From: Maricaulis sp034659015
GTDB taxonomy: Bacteria > Pseudomonadota > Alphaproteobacteria > Caulobacterales > Maricaulaceae
Length of the DNA: 64,000 nt
Direction of reading: 5' to 3'
Assembly (NCBI GenBank): GCA_034659015.1
Contig: JAYEGL010000001.1
Location: 558,001 to 622,000, forward strand
Shown: piece by piece, positions 57,543 to 64,000 of the stretch
Position numbering within the stretch: the first letter of the stretch is position 1
Layout: each line of letters opens with the position of its first letter
Notes under the pieces: generated by a model
Seen by the model: only the letters and a program-made list of their open reading frames with translations
Told to the model about the DNA's origin: nothing
Database searches by the model: none
Translations under genes and position numbers: made by a program

Positions 57543-58517
57543 ATGACCAACGAACCCAGCTATCTGGTCGCCGATATCGGCGGTACGAATGCCCGTTTCG
57601 CAATCGCGCGCGGCACGACGCAGACCGGATTCGATCTCGATCACGTCCGCCGCCTCAAGAACGAGGACTTCGAGCATCTGCGCGATGCGGTCCTGGCCTA
57701 TATGGAGACCTGCCAGGACATCTGTCCGCAGCGTGCCTGCTTCGCCGTGGCATCGCCGATCCGGCCCGGCGAGGTGCAGCTGACCAATGCGACCTGGCGT
57801 TTCGATCCGGTCCAGCTCGGCCGGGATATCGGTGTGGACGGGCTGATCGCGGTCAATGATTTCGCCGCGCAGGCTCGCGGGGCCCCCCTGATACCCGAAG
57901 CGGACGTCATCGAGATCAATCGCGGCCGGCCGGTCGAGGACGCGCCGACGGCCGTGCTCGGCCCGGGTACGGGGCTGGGCCTTGGCCTGCTCGTCCCCGC
58001 GGGCGGCGGAATCCAGGTCGTCGCGACCGAGGGCGGGCACGCCACATTCGCACCGCGTACGGAAGTGGAGATGGAGGTCGCGCGTATCCTGGCCCGGGAA
58101 TACGGCTTCGTGTCCTGGGAGCGGCTTCTGTCCGGACGCGGTCTGGTCAACATTCACCGGGCGCTGTGCCAGATCGAGGGCGTCACCTGGCCCGGCCATC
58201 GTCCCGAAGCCGTCACGGCCGAAGCGATGGCCGACCCGCAATCGCTCGGCGCGCGCGTGGTGGACTTTTTCTGCACCATCCTGGGCGGTTATGCCGGCGA
58301 TGTCGTGCTGCTCACCGGCGCGCGCGGCGGTCTCTATCTGGGCGGTGGTATCCTGGCGCCGATCCGCGTGCTGCTGGAAGCGAGCGGATTTGCGGAACGC
58401 TTCGCCGATCGCGGTCCGATGACCGCCTATGTCCAGGACATACCCGTCCGTCTCATCCAGTCCGAAAGCGCGGCGCTGCGCGGCGCTGCGGCCCTCGCCG
58501 AACAGGAATACATCTAG
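57543..58517 (+). CDS. glk: Glucokinase
   Basis: A 324-residue glucokinase of the E. coli Glk type. The ATP-binding N-terminus is LVADIGGTNARFAIA, the substrate region has AVNDFAAQARG, and VLGPGTGLGLGLL and VVATEGGHATFAPR are family signatures. It phosphorylates glucose to feed the Entner-Doudoroff pathway. It is coupled to eda (1 nt between genes) and lies after the LacI gene; the strong hairpin separates them. Glucose could come from the GH3 lipoprotein. Confidence 0.94.
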   Translation: MTNEPSYLVADIGGTNARFAIARGTTQTGFDLDHVRRLKNEDFEHLRDAVLAYMETCQDICPQRACFAVASPIRPGEVQLTNATWRFDPVQLGRDIGVDGLIAVNDFAAQARGAPLIPEADVIEINRGRPVEDAPTAVLGPGTGLGLGLLVPAGGGIQVVATEGGHATFAPRTEVEMEVARILAREYGFVSWERLLSGRGLVNIHRALCQIEGVTWPGHRPEAVTAEAMADPQSLGARVVDFFCTILGGYAGDVVLLTGARGGLYLGGGILAPIRVLLEASGFAERFADRGPMTAYVQDIPVRLIQSESAALRGAAALAEQEYI

Positions 58518-58518
58518 C

Positions 58519-59148
58519 ATGACAATCACCTCAGACAGCCTGGCCGATGCGGCCACCATCATCCCCGTCCTCACCGTGAGCGAGGTGGGGCACGCCGCGC
58601 CGCTCGCCCGTGCGCTCGGCGCCGGCGGCCTGCGTGTGATCGAGGTCACCTGGCGGACTGCAGCGGCGCTCGATGCGCTCAGGGCGATGAAGGCGGCCGA
58701 GCCGGAGATGATCGTCGGCATGGGCACAATCCGCACGCCGGAGCAGGCCGCGCGCAGTGTCGAGGCGGGGGCGGACTTCCTCGTCTCGCCGGGCCTGACG
58801 CCGCGTCTTGCGACCGCCCTGCTGGAGAGCGGCGTGCCGGCCCTGCCGGGCGTGGCAACGGCGGGCGAGGCGATGACGGCGGCCGAGGCGGGTTTCGACC
58901 TGCTCAAATTCTTTCCGGCGGAACAGGCCGGCGGCCTGGATTATCTGAAGTCCCTGCAGGGGCCGCTGCCCGACATCCGTTTCTGCCCGACCGGCTCGAT
59001 CACCCGCCAACGGGCGCCGGACTATCTCGCCCTGCCCAATGTCGTCTGTGTCGGCGGATCCTGGATCGCGCCGGCCGGAATGGTCGAGGGGGGCGACTGG
59101 GCCGGAATCGAGGCCAATGCGGCGGCAGCCGCTGCAATGCGTGTCTGA
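58519..59148 (+). CDS. eda: KDPG aldolase
   Basis: A 209-residue class I aldolase splitting 2-keto-3-deoxy-6-phosphogluconate into pyruvate and glyceraldehyde-3-phosphate. The catalytic Glu is E42 in VIEVTWRT and the Schiff-base lysine is K130 in DLLKFFPAEQAG. VGMGTIRTPEQA and FCPTGSITRQ are typical as well. The ATG is 1 nt past the glk stop; an upstream in-frame extension inside glk is rejected. It also handles the KDPG made by the KdgK encoded at 28131. Confidence 0.95.
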   Translation: MTITSDSLADAATIIPVLTVSEVGHAAPLARALGAGGLRVIEVTWRTAAALDALRAMKAAEPEMIVGMGTIRTPEQAARSVEAGADFLVSPGLTPRLATALLESGVPALPGVATAGEAMTAAEAGFDLLKFFPAEQAGGLDYLKSLQGPLPDIRFCPTGSITRQRAPDYLALPNVVCVGGSWIAPAGMVEGGDWAGIEANAAAAAAMRV

Positions 59149-59217
59149 CCTTCGGTCTGCGTACCCTGGCGACGTTGAGGCCGTCTTCCTGTACGCCATT
59201 TCCAGTGCCTGTTTAAT

Positions 59218-59246
59218 TTGACACCCGGCGTCCGGCATACTCAAAT
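59218..59246 (+). promoter_or_regulatory. Probable promoter of second GPH transporter
   Basis: TTGACA (59218-59223), 17-nt spacer, TCAAAT (59241-59246). It lies 53 nt upstream of the TTG start at 59300. The AT-rich stretch CAAATTTGGAAAATTTCA follows. Confidence 0.5.
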
Positions 59247-59299
59247 TTGGAAAATTTCACGCCACTAGCCGCAAAGGCAGGCGGGCCCGGGAGGAAAGC

Positions 59300-60814
59300 T
59301 TGGACAACGTCGAAACGGCGGACGGGGAAACCGTGCGCGAAACACCGGTACCGCGCCTGAAGCGGTCGACGATTTTCCTGCACGGTTCGCTGGCCCTGCC
59401 TCTGGCAGTCTACGGCTATCCCCTCGCGATCTGGCTGCCTGCCCACTATGCCGGCCAGCTCGGCATGTCGCTCTCGGTGGTCGGTCTGATCATCATGCTC
59501 GCGCGCTTCACCGACGTGTTCACCGATCCGCTGATGGGCGAGATTTCCGATCGCGGCCGCACGCGCTTCGGGCGCCGCAAGCCCTATATCCTGCTCGGCG
59601 CGCCGTCGCTGATGCTGTCGACCTGGTTCCTCTTCGTGCCGCCGGACGATGCCGGGCTTGTCTACTTCCTGGTCTGGCTGACTGCGTTCTTCGCCAGCGC
59701 CACCATGATCCAGATCCCCTTCCGGGCCTGGGGGGCGGAACTCTCGGGCGATTATCACACGCGCAGCCAGGTCACAGCGGCACGGGAATTCTACTATCTC
59801 GGCGGCCTCCTTCTGGCCGCCGCCGTGCCCATGGTGGTCGAGATCATGGCCGATGGCGGGGCGGTCGGGGAGATCTTTGCGTCGATGTGGCGTGACATTA
59901 CCGGGGCATTCACGGGCGGTATCATGGACCGGGTTCCGTCCAACCGGGCCGCCCTGACCGGCCCGGTCATGATGGGCCTGGCCCTGACGATCGCCGTGCT
60001 GACGCCGCTGCTGGCCGGGCTCGTGGTCACCACCGTCTCCGAACCGCCGCCGGCCCTGCGCGAACGCGTGCCGATGGTCGAGGGCTTCCGCCATCTCTGG
60101 CGCAACGGACCGATGCGCCGCATCCTGATCATCGCCTTTCTGGTGATCGCCGGCGAGAGCTCGCGCAATGCGGTCTCGCTCTTCTTCATCCGCGACATCA
60201 TCGGCATTCCCACCATCGGCGCGGCGTATTTCCTCTATTTCATTGCCGGGATCGCCGCGATCCCGTTCTGGCTGTGGCTGGGCCGCCGCATGGGCAAGCA
60301 CCGCGCCTTCATGGTCACGCTCGCCTTCGTCAGCACGGTGAGCGCCGCCAACCTGCTGCTCGGCCGCGGCGACTATCTCGCCTTCTTCTGCCTGTTCATT
60401 CTCAAGGGCTTTGCCTTCGGCGGTCTGCAATTCCTGCCCCTGGCGATGCTGGCCGACGTGGTCGACATCGACAGCGTGCGCTCGGGCGGGCGCCGGGCCG
60501 GCACGTATTTCGCTGTCCTCGGACTGTCGGAGAAACTGGCGGTGGCGATCTTCACGGGCATCGCCCTGAATATTGTCGGCCTGCTGGGCTATCACGCCTC
60601 GGCCGGGATCGAGGGCTCGACCGAAGCCGGCGTGCTGTCGCTGCGCCTGGTCTACTGTCTCGGCCCGATTGCGCTTTATGCGCTGGCGGCGCCGCTGATC
60701 TGGTCCTACCCGCTCACGCCGCAACGCCATGCGCGGCTGCACCAGAGCCTGGAGCGCCGCACGCGGCGCCTCGCCCGCGCGGCCCGCGATCAGGCCGAGC
60801 TGCCGGCCCCCTGA
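59300..60814 (+). CDS. GPH-family (MFS_2) sugar transporter
   Basis: A 504-residue MFS_2 symporter with 12 helices. LARFTDVFTDPLMGEISDRG and RTRFGRRKPYILLGAPSLML are the family's signature loop, and AWGAELSGDYHTRSQVTAAR the second. It starts with TTG after a GGGAGGAAAG site. A longer-than-usual loop (about residues 180-215) follows helix 5. It is a separate transcription unit after glk-eda. Its cargo is probably a sugar or uronide. Only distantly like the GPH protein at 55027. Confidence 0.9.
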   Translation: MDNVETADGETVRETPVPRLKRSTIFLHGSLALPLAVYGYPLAIWLPAHYAGQLGMSLSVVGLIIMLARFTDVFTDPLMGEISDRGRTRFGRRKPYILLGAPSLMLSTWFLFVPPDDAGLVYFLVWLTAFFASATMIQIPFRAWGAELSGDYHTRSQVTAAREFYYLGGLLLAAAVPMVVEIMADGGAVGEIFASMWRDITGAFTGGIMDRVPSNRAALTGPVMMGLALTIAVLTPLLAGLVVTTVSEPPPALRERVPMVEGFRHLWRNGPMRRILIIAFLVIAGESSRNAVSLFFIRDIIGIPTIGAAYFLYFIAGIAAIPFWLWLGRRMGKHRAFMVTLAFVSTVSAANLLLGRGDYLAFFCLFILKGFAFGGLQFLPLAMLADVVDIDSVRSGGRRAGTYFAVLGLSEKLAVAIFTGIALNIVGLLGYHASAGIEGSTEAGVLSLRLVYCLGPIALYALAAPLIWSYPLTPQRHARLHQSLERRTRRLARAARDQAELPAP

Positions 60815-60934
60815 CGCAACGGCCGCGATTCGATAATTCTCTGCAGACTGGAAAGACGGATTTTCTGTCCTACTTCGTTCAAGGCGAGTATGGGATCGCG
60901 TACCGATCCGCTTCCAATCCGCTGGGAGGCCTGT

Positions 60935-62044
60935 GTGACGGCTGTAAATGCGAAACGCGGCGCCGTGTTCTGCACGGCGCTTGCGCTGTTGGTGTCGGCC
61001 TGCGGCGGGAACGAACCGCCGGGTGCACCGGTGCGTGGCGGGTCTGCCGATGCGGCGATCCGCGTCGTGACACAGCCCGTGCGCATGGAGCGTGAACGCA
61101 CCGGTATCGAGGCCGTCGGCACAGCCCGCGCCCGTTCCACCGCGATCATCTATCCGGAGACCGGCGGCGTGGTGACCGAAGTGCCCTTCTCCACCGGCAG
61201 CCATGTCGACGAGGGCGACATCCTGCTCCAGCTGGAGGATCGCGAGGAACGCCTGGCGGTCGAGCTGGCACGGGTCGCCGTCCAGGAAGCCGAGCAATTG
61301 CTCGCCCGCTATCGCCGCATCGAGGATACCGGTGCCGTGTCCGCCAGCCAGATCGACGAGGCGCGCACCACGCTGGACGCGGCCCAGATCCAGTTGCAGC
61401 AGGCCGAGATTGCGCTGGACGAACGCACGGTGCGGGCGCCCTTTTCCGGCCATGTCGGACTGACCGATGTCGATCCCGGCTCGCGCATCACCCAGTCCAC
61501 GGCCATAGCCCAGCTTGACGATCGCAGCATTCTCTTCGTCGACTTCTCGCCCGCCGAACAGGTCTTCGGCCGGCTGCGCGAAGGCGACACGGTGACCGCG
61601 ACGCCCTTCGCCGATCCCGAGCTCTCCGTCGAGGCCGAGGTAATAGCGGTCGACAGCCGCATCGATCCCACCCGGCGGACCTTCACCGTCCGTGCCCGGA
61701 TCGACAATGCCGACGACGTTCTGCGTCCCGGCATGAGTTTCCGGGTCTCATTCACGATACAGGGTCAGGCCCATCCACGCGTGCCGGAGGCGGCGATCAT
61801 CTGGGGCGGGGCCGGCTCCTATGTCTGGGGCGTGGACGGCGATACCGCCTTCCGCATTCCGGTCGACATCATCGCGCGTAATGAGGGCCATGTCCTGGTG
61901 CGCGGCGATCTGCAGGCCGGCGACCGCATCATCACCGAAGGTGTCCAGAAAGTGCGCGAGGGCAGCCGTATCGTCGATATAGCCGAGCGCGAAAGCGGCC
62001 TGGCTGTGGGTGGCGCGCCGATCGTGGCGGACGAGACACGATGA
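60935..62044 (+). CDS. RND efflux periplasmic adaptor (MFP) subunit
   Basis: A 369-residue membrane-fusion lipoprotein. The GTG at 60935 is chosen because GGGAGG precedes it; the frame opens 45 nt earlier. The lipobox is LLVSAC. The barrel-sandwich (lipoyl) motif is EVPFSTGSHVDEGDILLQLE, a short coiled-coil hairpin follows (residues about 95-160, rich in Glu, Arg and Ala), and TVRAPFSGHVG closes the lipoyl half. It links the inner-membrane pump to the outer-membrane channel. Its stop overlaps the RND gene start (ATGA). Confidence 0.92.
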   Translation: MTAVNAKRGAVFCTALALLVSACGGNEPPGAPVRGGSADAAIRVVTQPVRMERERTGIEAVGTARARSTAIIYPETGGVVTEVPFSTGSHVDEGDILLQLEDREERLAVELARVAVQEAEQLLARYRRIEDTGAVSASQIDEARTTLDAAQIQLQQAEIALDERTVRAPFSGHVGLTDVDPGSRITQSTAIAQLDDRSILFVDFSPAEQVFGRLREGDTVTATPFADPELSVEAEVIAVDSRIDPTRRTFTVRARIDNADDVLRPGMSFRVSFTIQGQAHPRVPEAAIIWGGAGSYVWGVDGDTAFRIPVDIIARNEGHVLVRGDLQAGDRIITEGVQKVREGSRIVDIAERESGLAVGGAPIVADETR

Positions 62045-64000
62045 GCCTCCACCGCAACGATCTTCCCGCCCTGGCCGTCAAGCGGCCGGTTCTGGTCGCG
62101 GTGCTCAACCTGCTGATCATCATCGGCGGTCTGGCGGCGCTGTTCGGCGTGGAAGTGCGCGAACTGCCCGATGTCGACCGGCCCGTGGTCTCCGTGACCG
62201 CCAGCTATCCCGGCGCCGCGCCGGAAACCGTCGATGCCGAGGTGACCAGCATCCTCGAGGGCGCCGTGGCGCGCGTGTCCGGCGTGCGCGAGATCGACGC
62301 GCAGAGCGAGGAAAACGGCTCGCGCATCCGGGTCGAGTTCAATCCCGGCGTCGATCTGGATTCCGCAGCCGCGGACGTCCGCGAGGCCACCTCCCGCGTG
62401 ACGCGCGAATTGCCCGACCGGGTCGAACAGATCCGTGTCGTGAAGGCCGACGACAATGCCGACCCGATCGTGCGCATGGCCGTGCTGTCCGACGCGCATG
62501 ACGCGGAGACACTGACCGCGATCGTCGAAAACGACATCGTGCCCGAATTCCTGTCCATCGAGGGTGTGGCCAGCGTCGACATGTTCGGCGACCGCCAGCG
62601 CTTTCTCCGGGTGGTGATCGACCCGCTGCGGCTCAGCCGTTTCGGCCTGACCGTGGGCGATGTCGCCGATGCGCTCAGACAGGCACCCTTCGATGTGCCG
62701 GTGGGCAGTTTCCGGTCGGAAGACCAGCAATTGCTGGTGCGGGCCGAGGCTACGGCGGCCACGCCGGACCGCGTGAAGGACGTCATCATCGACGGCAATA
62801 CGCGGGTCGGCGATGTCGCGGAGGCTTTCTTCGCCCCGGCCGACGCCACCAATTTCGTCCGCCTGGACGGCCGGCCGATCATCGGGCTCGGTGTCGTGCG
62901 TCAGGCCCAGTCCAACACGATCGCGATCTCCGACGGCGTACGCACCACCGTCGACCGCCTCAATAACCGGTTTGACGATCTGGAAATCCGCATCACCTCG
63001 GACGATGCGGTCTTTATCCGCGGCTCGGTCCGCGAAGTGCTCACCAGCCTGGCCATCACCATCGCCATCGTGGTGGCGACGATCTGGATCTTCTTTGCGC
63101 GCTTCCGCGCCTCGCTCATTCCCTCGACGGCCATTCCCGCGGCGCTCGTCGGGGCGCTCGCCGGCATCTGGCTGCTGGGCTTCTCCGTCAATCTTCTCAC
63201 GCTCCTGGCGCTCGTTCTGGCGACCGGCCTCATCGTCGACGACGCCATCGTCGTGGTGGAGAATATCCAGCGCCTTCAGATGAAGGGGCTGGGCCGCCGT
63301 GCCGCCGCCGTGCTGGGCACGCGCCAGGTCTTCTTCGCCGTGGTGGCGACGACGGCGGTTCTGGTCTCGGTCTTCATCCCGATTTCCTTCCTGCCGTCCA
63401 CAGCCGGACGCCTCTTCCGCGAGTTCGGCTTTGTGCTGGCCCTCGCCGTGGTGATTTCCTCCTTCGTGGCGCTGTCCATCGTTCCGGCGCTGGCGGCGCG
63501 GATCTGGCTGCGCTCGGACGACAGCAAGCCGGGCCCGCTGGCACGCGTGGGCAATGCCGTGGCCGGCCGGTACCGCCGGGCCCTGGGTCTTGCGCTCGAC
63601 CGGCCCTGGATCACGACCGGTATCATGATCACCGTGGCGCTGGGGGCGGTGTTCGCCTTTACCCAGCTGGAGCAGGAGCTGGTTCCCGAGGAGGACCGCG
63701 GACGCATCTACATCTTCGCGACCGGGCCGGACGGTGTCGGACTGGACTTCATGGAACGCCAGTCCGACCAGATGGAAGCCATTCTCCAGCCCTATCTGGA
63801 CAGCGGCGAGGTGACCTCGCTCTTCACCATTATCGGGCGCTGGGACCCGAACCGTATTTCCATCACGGCCACGCTGGCCGACTGGGAAGACCGCGAGCGC
63901 AGCCAGCAGCAGATCATGAACGAGCTGCGCGGTCCGCTGTCGCAGATCCCGGGCGTACGCGCCTCGGTCTTCGGCCGCGGCAGCCTCTCCATGCGCGGGT
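62041..64000 (+). CDS. RND efflux pump, inner-membrane transporter, 3' end cut
   Basis: An open frame of 653 codons from the ATG at 62041 running off the right edge; family members have about 1030 residues. Helix 1 is KRPVLVAVLNLLIIIGGLAA. VSVTASYPGAAPETVDAEVT is the typical porter-domain start. LATGLIVDDAIVVVENIQRL in helix 4 has the two Asp residues of the proton relay. It uses proton flow to expel drugs or other compounds. The outer-membrane factor may lie beyond the window. Confidence 0.95.
   Translation, partial: MSLHRNDLPALAVKRPVLVAVLNLLIIIGGLAALFGVEVRELPDVDRPVVSVTASYPGAAPETVDAEVTSILEGAVARVSGVREIDAQSEENGSRIRVEFNPGVDLDSAAADVREATSRVTRELPDRVEQIRVVKADDNADPIVRMAVLSDAHDAETLTAIVENDIVPEFLSIEGVASVDMFGDRQRFLRVVIDPLRLSRFGLTVGDVADALRQAPFDVPVGSFRSEDQQLLVRAEATAATPDRVKDVIIDGNTRVGDVAEAFFAPADATNFVRLDGRPIIGLGVVRQAQSNTIAISDGVRTTVDRLNNRFDDLEIRITSDDAVFIRGSVREVLTSLAITIAIVVATIWIFFARFRASLIPSTAIPAALVGALAGIWLLGFSVNLLTLLALVLATGLIVDDAIVVVENIQRLQMKGLGRRAAAVLGTRQVFFAVVATTAVLVSVFIPISFLPSTAGRLFREFGFVLALAVVISSFVALSIVPALAARIWLRSDDSKPGPLARVGNAVAGRYRRALGLALDRPWITTGIMITVALGAVFAFTQLEQELVPEEDRGRIYIFATGPDGVGLDFMERQSDQMEAILQPYLDSGEVTSLFTIIGRWDPNRISITATLADWEDRERSQQQIMNELRGPLSQIPGVRASVFGRGSLSMRG

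Noticed and set aside
1..64000. Insertion sequences, integrases or phage genes
   Set aside because: No transposase, recombinase or phage structural protein motif was found in any frame with gene-like character.

Overview
The window looks like chromosomal DNA from a marine or plant-litter alphaproteobacterium of the Caulobacterales/Maricaulales type. The case rests on high GC, a D-xylose operon whose proteins match the Caulobacter crescentus XylX/XylB/XylE/XylC/XylD set almost motif for motif, a Caulobacter/Xanthomonas-type TonB receptor, and the SapC/cupin/tryptophan-halogenase cluster typical of these bacteria. No transposase, phage gene or CRISPR array was seen. The organism assignment is inference; the gene families are read from the sequence.

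Region 1 (1-13.9 kb) is a peptide and imino-acid island. It holds two exported S10 serine-carboxypeptidase-like enzymes, a Tat-signal class V aminotransferase homologue, two ornithine-cyclodeaminase-family reductases, an APC amino-acid permease, an exported amidohydrolase, an Lrp/AsnC regulator, a DapA-family lyase and a 4-hydroxyproline 2-epimerase-type enzyme with both catalytic cysteines. Together they suggest cleavage of peptides outside the cytoplasm, uptake, and catabolism of proline or hydroxyproline-like products. A MerC-family membrane protein with a Zur-box-like palindrome sits among them.

Region 2 (14-23.2 kb) holds an orphan rfbA, then the divergent cytochrome bd units: cydDC on the minus strand and cydA-cydB-cydX on the plus strand. 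A small methyltransferase, a DsrE-like exported protein and a c-type cytochrome follow. After them come tandem 122-bp units that carry degenerate tRNA 3' ends beside a genuine tRNA-Arg(CCG).

Region 3 (23.3-26.1 kb) is a copA-copB copper-resistance pair with a Met/His-rich insert.

Region 4 (26.1-60.8 kb) is a glucuronoarabinoxylan utilisation locus. Degradation enzymes are a CE20/SIAE-like acetylesterase, GH3, GH115 alpha-glucuronidase, GH43 and a second lipoprotein GH3. Transport is by a large TonB receptor, a XylE-type symporter and two GPH-family symporters. Catabolism includes the Weimberg genes xylX, xylB, xylC and xylD (the last step, alpha-ketoglutarate semialdehyde dehydrogenase, is not in the window) and the Entner-Doudoroff genes kdgK, glk and eda. 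Regulators are two LacI proteins and one FadR-type GntR. Recurrent palindromes of the types TGACAACGYTGTCA, TGTTAGCGCTAACA and TTGTCCGACAA in the intergenic regions suggest their regulons. Next to the TonB receptor lies a SapC, JmjC-like cupin and flavin halogenase trio with all expected catalytic residues intact. This is the best candidate in the window for an undescribed biochemical system.

Region 5 (60.9-64 kb) is the start of an RND efflux operon, cut by the right edge. The left edge cuts a lipoprotein gene.
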